Under the pieces are notes generated by a model. It had not been told where the DNA came from. It ran no database searches and saw only the letters and a list, made by a program, of their open reading frames with translations. From an uncultured Christensenella sp. (GTDB taxonomy: Bacteria; Bacillota; Clostridia; Christensenellales; Borkfalkiaceae): a DNA stretch of 64,000 bases. Shown piece after piece: positions 6,963-15,225 of the stretch. The position numbers were made by a program, and so were the translations under genes. The stretch lies in assembly GCA_905203015.1 (NCBI GenBank), contig CAJKUC010000004.1, forward strand, positions 1 to 64,000. Direction: 5' to 3'. Positions within the stretch are counted from its first letter, which is position 1. Each line of letters begins with the position of its first letter.

Positions 6963-8122
6963 AAAAGTTTTTTACCAGCGAAAGCGTAACGGAAGGGCAT
7001 CCCGATAAGGTGTGCGATCAGATCGCGGACGGCATACTCGACGCGATTTTAAAGCAGGATCCCGAGGCGCGCGCGGCGATCGAATGTTGCGCGGCGTACG
7101 ACGGGCTTTTGATCATGGGCGAAGTCACCACAAGCGCGAAAGTGGATTATGCGGCTTGCGCGCGGGAAATTATTAAGAGAATCGGCTACGATTTCGGATC
7201 GTTTTCTTACGATACCTGTAAAATCACGGTGTCCGTACACGAACAATCCGCCGACATCGCGATGGGCGTAAACGCCTCTGCGGAAAAGAAATCGGGCGAA
7301 GAAAAAGACGAGGCGGCAACGCTCGGCGCGGGGGATCAGGGCATGATGTTCGGCTATGCCTGCCGAGAAACGGAAGAACTTATGCCTCTTCCCGTAATGC
7401 TGGCGCACAAACTCGCCATGCGCCTTGCCGAGGTGAGAAAGAACGGCACGCTTTCCTATCTCCGCCCCGACGGAAAAACGCAGGTCACCGTGGAATACGA
7501 CGGCAACGAAGCAAAGCGCGTAGACGCCGTGGTGGTTTCCGCGCAGCACGACGAAAGCGTGTCTCAGGAAACGCTTCGCAAAGATCTGAAAAAGTACGTC
7601 GTAGACGAAATCGTTTCGGCGTATATCGACGAAAATACGAAATTTTTTATCAATCCTACGGGCAGATTCGAGATCGGCGGGCCCGAGGGCGATTCGGGGC
7701 TGACCGGCAGAAAAATCATCGTGGATACCTACGGCGGCATGTGCGCGCACGGCGGCGGCTCGTTTTCGGGAAAAGATCCCACGAAAGTGGATCGCAGCGC
7801 AACGTATTTCTGCCGTTATGTAGCGAAAAACGCCGTCGCGGCGGGGCTTGCGGATAAAATGGAAATACAGGTGGCTTACGCGATCGGCGTGGCGAATCCC
7901 GTTTCCGTGTTTGTGGATACTTTCGGCACGGGAAAAATCGCCGACGACGAACTGGCGAAAATTCTCGCGAAAGAATTCGATTTCCGCCCGTATGCGATCA
8001 TCAAAACGCTCGGCTTGCGCGCGCCCGTTTATTCGGCTACGGCGGCTTACGGGCATTTCGGCAGAAACGGCTTCCCGTGGGAACGTGTGGATCGCGCCGA
8101 CGATCTGAAAAAATATCTGTAA
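6959..8122 (+). CDS. metK: S-adenosylmethionine synthetase
   Basis: The enzyme makes S-adenosylmethionine from methionine and ATP in the cytoplasm and supplies all methylation and radical SAM reactions, including that of the divergent neighbour. The 387-residue length is normal. Seen motifs are SESVTEGHPDKVCDQ at the N-terminus, GAGDQGMMFGYA near 123-134 (ATP/methionine site) and GGPEGDSGLTGRKIIVDTYGG near 240 (P-loop-like). ATG 6959 follows AGAGGA at normal distance. The leader carries a terminator hairpin and a mini-ORF, so expression is probably attenuated. Confidence 0.97.
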   Translation: MKKFFTSESVTEGHPDKVCDQIADGILDAILKQDPEARAAIECCAAYDGLLIMGEVTTSAKVDYAACAREIIKRIGYDFGSFSYDTCKITVSVHEQSADIAMGVNASAEKKSGEEKDEAATLGAGDQGMMFGYACRETEELMPLPVMLAHKLAMRLAEVRKNGTLSYLRPDGKTQVTVEYDGNEAKRVDAVVVSAQHDESVSQETLRKDLKKYVVDEIVSAYIDENTKFFINPTGRFEIGGPEGDSGLTGRKIIVDTYGGMCAHGGGSFSGKDPTKVDRSATYFCRYVAKNAVAAGLADKMEIQVAYAIGVANPVSVFVDTFGTGKIADDELAKILAKEFDFRPYAIIKTLGLRAPVYSATAAYGHFGRNGFPWERVDRADDLKKYL

Positions 8123-8133
8123 AATTCCGTTTG

Positions 8134-8182
8134 TTCCGCATGCGTCGCATTTTAAAAAGCGACAAGCGGCGGAAATGCGGAA
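8134..8182 (+). repeat. Nested inverted repeats between metK and bioY
   Basis: TTCCGCAT (8134-8141) pairs with ATGCGGAA (8175-8182), and inside it GTCGC (8144-8148) pairs with GCGAC (8159-8163). No T run follows, so it is not a standard terminator; it could be an RNA-processing or 3'-end structure. Confidence 0.45.
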
Positions 8183-8239
8183 ACGACGGATAAAAAAGGC
8201 TTTAAATAAACAAACGAAAGAAAAAAGGCGGTGCTAAAA

Positions 8240-8896
8240 ATGCAGAAGAAACAATCTACGAAATCCGGCGCGAAGCGTATCGCAAGAATCGCTTTGTTCA
8301 CCGCGCTCACGGCGGCTTGCGCACAGATCAGTATCCCGCTTCCCGGCGGAGTGCCCATCACTTTGCAGACTTTAGCCGTCATGCTTGCGGCGGCGATTCT
8401 CCGCTGGGACGGCGTGTTCGTGCTTGCGGCGTATCTGTTTTTGGGACTTGTGGGGGTGCCCGTGTTCAGTAATTTCGGCTCTACGGCGAATCTGTTTTCC
8501 CCTACGGGCGGATTCCTCGTCGGCTTTCTTCCGATGGCGGCGGTGATCGCTGCGATCTCCAAATTTTCCGATCTGCATGCGGCGGAAAAAGAACAGCCGC
8601 TTGCGGGGGAAGAGACGGAAGCGGACGAAAAGCGGGAAAAGGAAAGAAAAAGCCGCGAACAGTTGCATATTTTTATCGTTACATGTATCGCTTCGTTTGT
8701 CGGTACGGTGGTGTGCTATGCGTTCGGCACGGCATGGTTCATCGGGCTCAACGCGTTCAGAGGCACGGAAAAAACGGTGGCTTACGCCCTTTCCGCCTGC
8801 GTCGTGCCGTTTATCGTTCCCGATCTTTTAAAGATCGCGCTTGCTTCCTATCTTACTTCCGTTGTTTGCACGCGTTTGAAAAATCTGCTGAAATAA
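8240..8896 (+). CDS. bioY: BioY biotin uptake S component
   Basis: The product is 218 residues and is the substrate-binding membrane subunit of an ECF biotin transporter. The family motifs are clear: IPLPGGVPITLQTLAVMLA in the first part and FGSTANLFSPTGGFLVGF after the third helix. About six hydrophobic segments are visible. Between helices four and five there is an unusual charged insert of about 30 residues (roughly 8575-8665, rich in Glu and Lys) that normal BioY lacks. ATG 8240 is 8 bases after AAAGGCGG and is preferred to GTG 8231. No EcfA or EcfT genes are nearby, so it probably shares a module encoded elsewhere. Confidence 0.92.
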   Translation: MQKKQSTKSGAKRIARIALFTALTAACAQISIPLPGGVPITLQTLAVMLAAAILRWDGVFVLAAYLFLGLVGVPVFSNFGSTANLFSPTGGFLVGFLPMAAVIAAISKFSDLHAAEKEQPLAGEETEADEKREKERKSREQLHIFIVTCIASFVGTVVCYAFGTAWFIGLNAFRGTEKTVAYALSACVVPFIVPDLLKIALASYLTSVVCTRLKNLLK

Positions 8897-8917
8897 AGGT
8901 AAAAAGCCGTAAACGGC

Positions 8918-8953
8918 CGTCTCCGACGAATTTACGTCGGAGACGATTTTTTT
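8918..8953 (+). terminator. Terminator of bioY
   Basis: CGTCTCCGACG and CGTCGGAGACG form a perfect 11-bp stem with a 6-base loop, followed by seven T. Confidence 0.93.
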
Positions 8954-9067
8954 AAGTCTTTGCCGTTTCAACGCCGTGTACATCTTTCGGACGTGCGGTC
9001 TTTTCGCAGATCGTAAACGCTCTTAAAAAATTTTTTTGATTTTTTACACTTTTTGCCTTAAAAACGC

Positions 9068-9096
9068 TTTACTTTACTGAAGCGTCATGCTATAAT
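9068..9096 (+). promoter_or_regulatory. Promoter of the amino-acid ABC operon
   Basis: TTTACT (9068-9073) and TATAAT (9091-9096), 17 bases apart; transcription starts near 9103. Confidence 0.7.
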
Positions 9097-9105
9097 ACTT
9101 CCATA

Positions 9106-9133
9106 ATCGCTTTATCGAATTAAAGCGATAAAG
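9106..9133 (+). promoter_or_regulatory. Overlapping inverted repeats at the start of the ABC operon transcript
   Basis: ATCGCTTTA (9106-9114) pairs with TAAAGCGAT (9121-9129), and CTTTATCG (9110-9117) pairs with CGATAAAG (9126-9133). The two pairings exclude each other. At +3 to +30 the site could be a repressor operator or an RNA switch; no regulator gene is adjacent. Confidence 0.5.
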
Positions 9134-9227
9134 AAATGAAGCGCAGACTTGGAACGTGCGATAAATCGGAAAAAAGAAAAAACGTTTTTTCGTAAGAGAA
9201 GAACGAAAGAAAAGGAGAGATAAGAAG

Positions 9228-10034
9228 ATGAAAAAAATAGCGAAAATCACGGCGGGAATACTGGCGGCGGCAAGCGTATTTGCATTCGGTGTTGCGGGAA
9301 CGGCTTGTAAAGACGAGAAAACGGAAAACGTGATTGTGGTGGGCTACACCGATTACGAACCGATGAATTACAAGGACGAAAGCGGTAATCTGACGGGGTT
9401 CGATACCGAGTTGGCAAAAGAAACGTTCGCTCGGCTCGGTTACACCGTGCGTTTTAAAGAAATCGAGTGGAGCAATAAATATATGGAACTTGACGGCGGC
9501 ACGATCGATTGTATTTGGAACGGTTTTACCTGGAACTGCGCGGACGATGACGGTTCGCAAAGAAGCGAAAAAATCGATTTTTCGGTGCCGTATATGCAAA
9601 ACGCGCAATGCGTGGTACGCGGTGCGAACGAAGCGGAACTGACCGATGCGTCGCAGTTTAACGGAATGTCGGTGGCGTACGAAGCGGGGTCTGCGGGCGA
9701 ATCGTACGTGAGCGGAATCGAGGGCGTAAACATCAACAAAAAGGACGTTGCTTCGCAAATGGAAGCGATTAAAGCGGTGAATACGGGCACGGCGCAGTAC
9801 GCGATCGTCGACGTGCTTCTTGCGCGGAAACTGGCTGGAAAAGGCGATTACACGAATATCGAAATTAACGAGGGAATTCAAATCGAAAAGGAAGAATATG
9901 CCGTAGGCTTTAAAAAAGGGAGCGAATTCACCGCAAAAGTGAACGATACCTTTAAAAAACTCGCGGAAGAAGGATTTGCCGAAACGCTTGCCGAAAAATA
10001 CGGCCTGGAAAATTCGTTGCTGCTCACGAAATAA
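9228..10034 (+). CDS. Amino-acid ABC transporter substrate-binding lipoprotein
   Basis: The protein is 268 residues. A basic hydrophobic signal peptide ends at Cys27 in a non-canonical lipobox (AGTAC), so lipid anchoring is likely. The mature part is a family 3 solute-binding protein: VVGYTDYEPMNYKDESGNLTGFDTELAKE is the ligand-site signature, with FSVPYM in the middle and LAEKYGL at the end. Such proteins bind polar amino acids or cystine; the sequence does not tell which. It starts a three-gene operon with a permease and an ATPase. Ribosome site GGAGAG. Confidence 0.93.
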   Translation: MKKIAKITAGILAAASVFAFGVAGTACKDEKTENVIVVGYTDYEPMNYKDESGNLTGFDTELAKETFARLGYTVRFKEIEWSNKYMELDGGTIDCIWNGFTWNCADDDGSQRSEKIDFSVPYMQNAQCVVRGANEAELTDASQFNGMSVAYEAGSAGESYVSGIEGVNINKKDVASQMEAIKAVNTGTAQYAIVDVLLARKLAGKGDYTNIEINEGIQIEKEEYAVGFKKGSEFTAKVNDTFKKLAEEGFAETLAEKYGLENSLLLTK

Positions 10035-10069
10035 TTTCACGAAAAATAAAAATAAGGAAATAAGATAAT

Positions 10070-10768
10070 ATGTCGTTTCTGCAAGTTACGCAAAGCCTTT
10101 TAAAAGGCTTTGCCGTGACGGGGCTGCTCTTTATACTCACGCTTTTAATAGCGATACCTTTGGGGCTTGCGATCTGCTTTTGTTCTATGAGCAGAATCAA
10201 GCCCCTCAGATGCGTTTCCAAAACTTTTGTGTGGATAATTCGCGGCGTACCGTTGATGCTTCAATTGTTTATCATTTACTATTTGCCCCGCTATTTTTCC
10301 GCTTCTGGAGCGAATTTTTGGGGAAAACTCGATAATAGTCTGTATTTCAGTTACGGGATTGAGTTCGGCGGCGCGTTTATCGCCACATTGATTGCGTTTT
10401 CTATTAATTACGCTTGCTATTTTTCGGAAATTTACCGCGGAGGAATACAAAGCGTGCCGAAAGGGCAGTACGAAGCGGGTAAAGTGCTCGGTATGACGAA
10501 GGGCGAAATTTTTCGTAAGGTAATCTTTGCGCAGGTGATTAAGAATATTCTCGCTCCGATGAGCAATGAGGTGATCACATTGGTAAAAGATACCGCGCTG
10601 GCACGGGTGATCGGCGTAGTGGAAATCATAAAAGTGGCGGATAGGTTCGCCAGCAAAGCGTTGATCTGGCCGTTGTTTTACACGGGAGCGTTTTATCTCG
10701 TCGCCGTAGGTGCGCTTACGTTGCTCTTCGGCTATATCGAAAAGAAACTTTCGTATTATAACGTATAG
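10070..10768 (+). CDS. Amino-acid ABC transporter permease
   Basis: The product is 232 residues with about five membrane segments. It carries the HisMQ-type sequences FVWIIRGVPLMLQLFIIYYLP and EIYRGGIQSVPKGQYEAGKVLGMTKG, the second being the EAA loop that docks on the ATPase. It forms the membrane channel, presumably as a homodimer since only one permease is encoded. It lies 35 bases after the binding-protein gene and 11 bases before the ATPase gene. Confidence 0.95.
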   Translation: MSFLQVTQSLLKGFAVTGLLFILTLLIAIPLGLAICFCSMSRIKPLRCVSKTFVWIIRGVPLMLQLFIIYYLPRYFSASGANFWGKLDNSLYFSYGIEFGGAFIATLIAFSINYACYFSEIYRGGIQSVPKGQYEAGKVLGMTKGEIFRKVIFAQVIKNILAPMSNEVITLVKDTALARVIGVVEIIKVADRFASKALIWPLFYTGAFYLVAVGALTLLFGYIEKKLSYYNV

Positions 10769-10779
10769 GGCGGTGTAAC

Positions 10780-11664
10780 ATGGCTTATCTCGAAGTGCGC
10801 GATTTAAGAAAAACTTTCGACGGTACGGAAGTGCTCAAAGGCGTTTCGTTTTCTCTTGAAAAAGGAAAAGTGCTTGCCGTCGTCGGCTCGTCCGGGAACG
10901 GAAAAACAACGCTTTTAAGATGCCTCAACGCCCTTGAAACGGCAGACGGCGGCAGCGTTTTTATCTGCGGCGAAAAAATATTTCCCGCGGGCACGGGCGA
11001 AAAAAACGGGGAAGATAAGAAAAACGAAGCGGGTATAGGCGCGGAAACGGACGAAACGGCGAACGAAAAAACATGCGAAAAAACGGAAGAAAAAACAGAT
11101 TCCGATGAACTCGATTTCACGCTGGTGTTTCAGAATTTTCAGTTGTTTCCGCAATATACGGCGCTGCGAAACGTTTCTCTCGCCGCCGATCTGTACGAAA
11201 TCAAACGCCTGAAAGCAATGAAAATGCCTTTTTCGGAACGCAGAAAACGCAAGAAGGAAATCAAGGCGAAAAACGCGGGGGCAGCGAAAAAACTGCTTGA
11301 AAAGGTGGGGCTTTCCGAAAAATTCAACGCATATCCCTGCGAACTTTCGGGCGGGCAGCAGCAGCGCGTGGCAATCGCCCGCGCGCTGGCGTTACAGCCG
11401 AAAATTTTATGTTTCGACGAACCGACTTCCGCGCTCGATCCGCGCCTTACGGGCGAAATTTCGTCGCTGATAAACGAACTCAAAGCCGAGGGACGCACGA
11501 TGATCGTGGTTACGCACGAAATGGAATTTGCAAAGAGCGTGGCGGACGACGTGCTGTTTCTGCACGAAGGACGGGTGGAAGAAAGCGGAAGCGCGGCCGA
11601 GGCTTTCGCAAATCCGAAGAGCGAAATTTTCCGCGCGTTCGTGGAAGGCGGAAAAACGAAATAA
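10780..11664 (+). CDS. Amino-acid ABC transporter ATP-binding protein with charged insert
   Basis: The product is 294 residues, about 45 longer than the usual GlnQ-type subunit. Walker A GSSGNGKTT, Q-loop VFQNFQLFP, signature LSGGQQQRVAIARAL, Walker B ILCFDEPTSALDP and switch histidine VVTHEM are all intact. The excess comes mainly from a Glu/Lys/Thr-rich low-complexity insert (roughly 10990-11106) between Walker A and the Q-loop, and a smaller basic insert after the Q-loop. It powers import by the two preceding products. The stop codon falls inside the first unit of a 22-bp tandem repeat. Confidence 0.94.
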   Translation: MAYLEVRDLRKTFDGTEVLKGVSFSLEKGKVLAVVGSSGNGKTTLLRCLNALETADGGSVFICGEKIFPAGTGEKNGEDKKNEAGIGAETDETANEKTCEKTEEKTDSDELDFTLVFQNFQLFPQYTALRNVSLAADLYEIKRLKAMKMPFSERRKRKKEIKAKNAGAAKKLLEKVGLSEKFNAYPCELSGGQQQRVAIARALALQPKILCFDEPTSALDPRLTGEISSLINELKAEGRTMIVVTHEMEFAKSVADDVLFLHEGRVEESGSAAEAFANPKSEIFRAFVEGGKTK

Positions 11665-11722
11665 CGCAAACGCGAAAAAGCAATAACGCAAACGCGAAAA
11701 AGCAATAACGCAAACGCGAAGC
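11660..11722 (+). repeat. 22-bp tandem repeat, about 2.9 copies
   Basis: The unit AATAACGCAAACGCGAAAAAGC is repeated at 11660-11681, 11682-11703 and, shortened, 11704-11722. The ABC ATPase stop codon is in copy 1. A reverse copy of the core (CGTTTGCGT) occurs at about 11752-11760 and could pair with the last repeat. Its length suits replication slippage. Confidence 0.85.
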
Positions 11723-11805
11723 AAAATACGCCGCCGCGTACGCTCGGCTGACGTTTGCGTGTGGTATAACAAAAAAGAAAACGAAGAGGACACGGAGGCT
11801 AAAGT

Positions 11806-12147
11806 ATGCTGAAAGACGAAAAGCAGGAAGAAAAAATGACGAAAGTTCTTTTTCGTACGCTGCTCGCCTGTAAAAACGAAGAGGACGTGAAAGCGCTGCT
11901 CGAAGATCTGTGCACTTATACGGAAGTGGAGCAGATGGCGCAACGCGCGAAAGCGGCGCAACTTCTGAAAGAAGGCAAAACGTATACGGAAGTGATCTCC
12001 GCCACGAATATTTCTTCGGCTACGCTTTCCCGCGTGTCGCGTTGCGTGCGCTACGGCAGCGGCGGTTACGAAAAATTCGTTCCCGCGCACACGGCGGAAG
12101 AAATCGCCTCGGAAGAAGACGGGCAAAGCGGAAAAGAAAAAAAGTAA
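11806..12147 (+). CDS. yerC: YerC/YecD family TrpR-like DNA-binding protein
   Basis: The product is 113 residues. The core LFRTLLACKNEEDVKALLEDLCTYTEVEQMAQR and the helix-turn-helix GKTYTEVISATNISSATLSRVSRCVRYG match the YerC family, which shares the TrpR fold. The target genes are not known for most members. The C-terminal 15 residues are a polar tail. The ribosome site CGGAGG lies 8 bases before the ATG. It is followed by comEC with a 67-base gap. Confidence 0.9.
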   Translation: MLKDEKQEEKMTKVLFRTLLACKNEEDVKALLEDLCTYTEVEQMAQRAKAAQLLKEGKTYTEVISATNISSATLSRVSRCVRYGSGGYEKFVPAHTAEEIASEEDGQSGKEKK

Positions 12148-12214
12148 GCCGGAAAACAAACGGAAACGTCTTTAAAAATATTCTGTAACGAAAGATTGCG
12201 TAACGAAGGCAAAA

Positions 12215-13969
12215 ATGAACGGCGGAACGAAGGGGAAAACATACGCGGCAAAAAGCGCAAAGGGGCGGATAGTGAATTACCGCCCCGCTTTGTCGTGCGC
12301 GCTTGCGCTTGTCGCGGGAATTTTATTCGCTTTTTCCGTCACGTATCGCCGCGTTCCGTCGATGATTGCCGTGATCATCGGCTTTACGGCACTTGTGGCA
12401 ACGTGCGTTTTTCTTTCGCCGAAAAACGGAAAATTCGTTCCCGCGCGGCTGATCGCCCTGTTACTGTTTTTCTCGCTCGGCGCGGGCGAATTTCTCGTAT
12501 ACCGCAAAAATTACCGCAGCGAATTTTATTCTGGAGAAAAAGAAGTTTTCGCAAAGATCGCAGAACGCCGCGATTATTCGGTCGGCACTTTTTTCGTATT
12601 CGACGATCTTTCGTTCGACGGGAAGAGTGCGAGCGGAAAACTGGTAATGTTCGTGTATACGAATTACGATTCGTCGTTTTCGGAAATCGCGGATCGGCTG
12701 AAAGAGGGCGATCTGATCGGATTCGGCGCGCAGATTTCCACGAACACGTCGTGGCTCGAAACGAAAGACGACGGCTCGATCGCAAACCGCGCGTATTATT
12801 GGCGCGAAGACATTCGTTACGAGGCGGAAAAATGCAGAAATCTGCGCTTTGCGGGAAGCGATGCGAACGCGTTTGAAAAGATCCGAGCAAAATTGAAAAC
12901 GACGTTGTTTTCCTCGATGAACGAAGACGCGGCGGCGGTGAGTTACGCGCTGTTGACGGGCGAAACGTCGGAAATGAACGAGGAGTTGCTCGAAAATATC
13001 CGTTACGGCGGCATAGCGCATATTTTTGCCGTTTCGGGCTTGCATATCGGCGCGTTGTTCGCCTTTCTGGCGGCTCTTTTCAAAACTAAGAAATTTTCTT
13101 TCGTTCCGCCTTTTGTAAGATGGCTCGTCGTTGCCGCGCTTCTTGTTTTCTACGGCGGAGTGTGCGGCTATTCGGCAAGCGTGATCCGCGCCGCGGTGAT
13201 GTGTCTCGTGTTTTATGCGGATACGCTTCTCGGCTTCAAGCGCGACGGCACGGACAGTCTCGGCAAGGCGGCGATCGTCGTGCTTGTCCTTTCTCCGATT
13301 TCCGTGTTCGACGCGGGCTTTCTGCTCTCTTTTTCGGCGGTGGCCGGCATTTTCTTCCTCGCGCCGCCGCTCGAACGTTGCATGAACGCCGTGTTTTTCC
13401 GCGAAAAGAAAGCAAGTGAAAGCGGCAACGCGGTGGCGGAAAAGATACCGACGGAAAGCGAGGCAAAAACGGAAAACAACGCGGACACGGCAGACGGCAT
13501 GAAAACGATAACCGCGATAAAAACGGAAAGCCCCGCGAAAAATTTTCTGAAAAAGTGCGTTGCGTTTTTCTGTGTAACGCTTTCCGCCACACTTTTCACT
13601 TTCCCGATCTTATCCGTGTGTTTTTCGTACGCGTCCGGCGCGGCGCTTCTATTGAACGTACTCGTCGTTCCTCTTGTTTCGGCATGCTTCGCCGTCTTTC
13701 TCGCGTTGGCGTTTCTTGCCTGTATCGTTGCGCCGCTCGCAAAAATCATTCTGTACGTTCCCTCGGTGCTGATCTCTCTTCTCACCACGTTTTTCTATGC
13801 GTTCGATTTCTCTTCTTCCGCCGTCGCGCTGCGTTTTACGCCGATTGCGATTTTCGCTTATTATGCGGCGCTTTTTCTTTCAGGCGATAAAATCCGGCTG
13901 AAACCGCCCGTGCGTATCGCGCTCGTATCCTGTTGCGCGCTCGCTTTCGTATTGTCGTTTGCTTTATAA
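12215..13969 (+). CDS. comEC: ComEC/Rec2-type membrane channel without the nuclease domain
   Basis: The product is 584 residues with about ten membrane segments. The competence-domain signature AHIFAVSGLHIG is at residues 268-279, followed by the conserved GYSASVIRAAVM region. The N-terminal soluble DUF4131-like part is present (about 90-190). In transforming bacteria ComEC forms the pore for single-stranded DNA entry. This copy ends after the last helix and lacks the usual C-terminal metallo-beta-lactamase domain. An extra polar insert (about 13405-13540) lies between membrane segments. Its adjacency to holA is common in Firmicutes. Confidence 0.88.
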   Translation: MNGGTKGKTYAAKSAKGRIVNYRPALSCALALVAGILFAFSVTYRRVPSMIAVIIGFTALVATCVFLSPKNGKFVPARLIALLLFFSLGAGEFLVYRKNYRSEFYSGEKEVFAKIAERRDYSVGTFFVFDDLSFDGKSASGKLVMFVYTNYDSSFSEIADRLKEGDLIGFGAQISTNTSWLETKDDGSIANRAYYWREDIRYEAEKCRNLRFAGSDANAFEKIRAKLKTTLFSSMNEDAAAVSYALLTGETSEMNEELLENIRYGGIAHIFAVSGLHIGALFAFLAALFKTKKFSFVPPFVRWLVVAALLVFYGGVCGYSASVIRAAVMCLVFYADTLLGFKRDGTDSLGKAAIVVLVLSPISVFDAGFLLSFSAVAGIFFLAPPLERCMNAVFFREKKASESGNAVAEKIPTESEAKTENNADTADGMKTITAIKTESPAKNFLKKCVAFFCVTLSATLFTFPILSVCFSYASGAALLLNVLVVPLVSACFAVFLALAFLACIVAPLAKIILYVPSVLISLLTTFFYAFDFSSSAVALRFTPIAIFAYYAALFLSGDKIRLKPPVRIALVSCCALAFVLSFAL

Positions 13970-14079
13970 ACGCCGTAAAACGGCGGCGCGGACGTATTGC
14001 CGCAGAACCCAAAAGAGCGTTATAAAGAGAAAACGCAAAAATTTTTCTGTTTTTACGCGGCGTTTTTTGCGGGGGATTC

Positions 14080-14108
14080 TTGCGTTTTTCAAAAAAGTAT
14101 GCTATAAT
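14080..14108 (+). promoter_or_regulatory. Promoter of holA
   Basis: TTGCGT (14080-14085) and TATAAT (14103-14108), 17-base spacer. The leader is only about 18 bases and consists largely of the ribosome binding site. Confidence 0.75.
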
Positions 14109-14132
14109 GTAACGCATAGGAGGGGACGAGCA

Positions 14133-15137
14133 GTGAAATACGTCGATTTCAAAAAATTCACCGACGAAAACGGCGCGCAGCCCGTCTATCTTTTCGAGGG
14201 CGAGGAAACGTACTTCCGCGACGGCGGCGCAGCCCTGCTTTTAAAGCGGTTCGTATCGGATAAATCGCTGGATTATTCCGCGTTCGACGGCGCGGCTTTG
14301 AAAAACGACAAAAGCGCGTTTACGGCGGCATGCGCCTCCTATCCTTTTTTAAGCGAAAAACGTTTCGTGAAAATTTCCGAATGGTATCCTTCCGAAAAAG
14401 ATTACGAAGCGTATTTAAAGCCGATCGCGGAAAACCCTTCGCCCGCCGTGATCGTGGCGATTTTCAATTCGGCGAAAACGAAAGCGGGCGCGGCGCGCCT
14501 TTCTTCAAAAAAAGGAATCACCGTGGTGGATTGCGCGAAAAGCGACGAACAGACGATTGTAAAGTGGATTTATATCACGCTGAAACGCGCGGGCGTCGCT
14601 TCCGACGGGGCAACATGCGGCAGGCTTGCGGAATATTGTATATACGATATGTCCCGTATCGCGAAAGAGACGGAAAAACTCATCGCGTATTGCGAAGCGA
14701 CGGGCAACGCCGCGCTTTCCGACGCGATCGTAGACGAGATCGTCTATCCCGATTCGCAGTATAAAATTTACGAACTTTCCAACGCGCTTGCGGCGAGGAA
14801 CGCGGAAAAATTCGAGCGGATCGCCGCCGAACTCTTCACGAAAGGATTCGACGAAACGTCGCTTCTCTCTTCGCTTAATTCCTATTTCCGCAATCTGTAC
14901 GAAACGTCGCGCGCGACGGGATCGGAAAAGGAAATCGCCGTCGCGCTCGGCATGAACGAATACGCGGTGAAAAAAACGAGGCGGCAGGCAAGCGAAATGG
15001 GCAGGGAAAAAGTGTTTTCTTCCTACGAATACCTGTATTCCGCGCTCGGAAAAATCAAATGCGGCATGCTCACGCCGCAGGCGGCGTTCAAAGAAGCGAA
15101 GGCTAAATTATTGCTTTCCTGCGGGGAAAACGTCTGA
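14133..15137 (+). CDS. holA: DNA polymerase III subunit delta
   Basis: The product is 334 residues, normal for HolA. N-terminal YLFEGEETYFRD and mid YCIYDMSRIAKETEKLIAY plus the C-terminal FNSYFR-like LNSYFRNLY segment match the clamp-loader delta subunit, which opens the sliding clamp. There is no P-loop, as expected. GTG 14133 is the start because TAGGAGGGGA is upstream; longer in-frame readings cross the promoter. Confidence 0.9.
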   Translation: MKYVDFKKFTDENGAQPVYLFEGEETYFRDGGAALLLKRFVSDKSLDYSAFDGAALKNDKSAFTAACASYPFLSEKRFVKISEWYPSEKDYEAYLKPIAENPSPAVIVAIFNSAKTKAGAARLSSKKGITVVDCAKSDEQTIVKWIYITLKRAGVASDGATCGRLAEYCIYDMSRIAKETEKLIAYCEATGNAALSDAIVDEIVYPDSQYKIYELSNALAARNAEKFERIAAELFTKGFDETSLLSSLNSYFRNLYETSRATGSEKEIAVALGMNEYAVKKTRRQASEMGREKVFSSYEYLYSALGKIKCGMLTPQAAFKEAKAKLLLSCGENV

Positions 15138-15225
15138 CGGAAAAACGCGAAGAACGTATGAAAATATAAGAAGATAAGAAACGCACAAACGAGAAAGATA
15201 AATCGGAAATCGGAGGATTTGGAAT

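Noticed and set aside
11660..11722. Tandem repeats as a CRISPR array
   Set aside because: The units are directly adjacent with no spacers and there are no cas genes.
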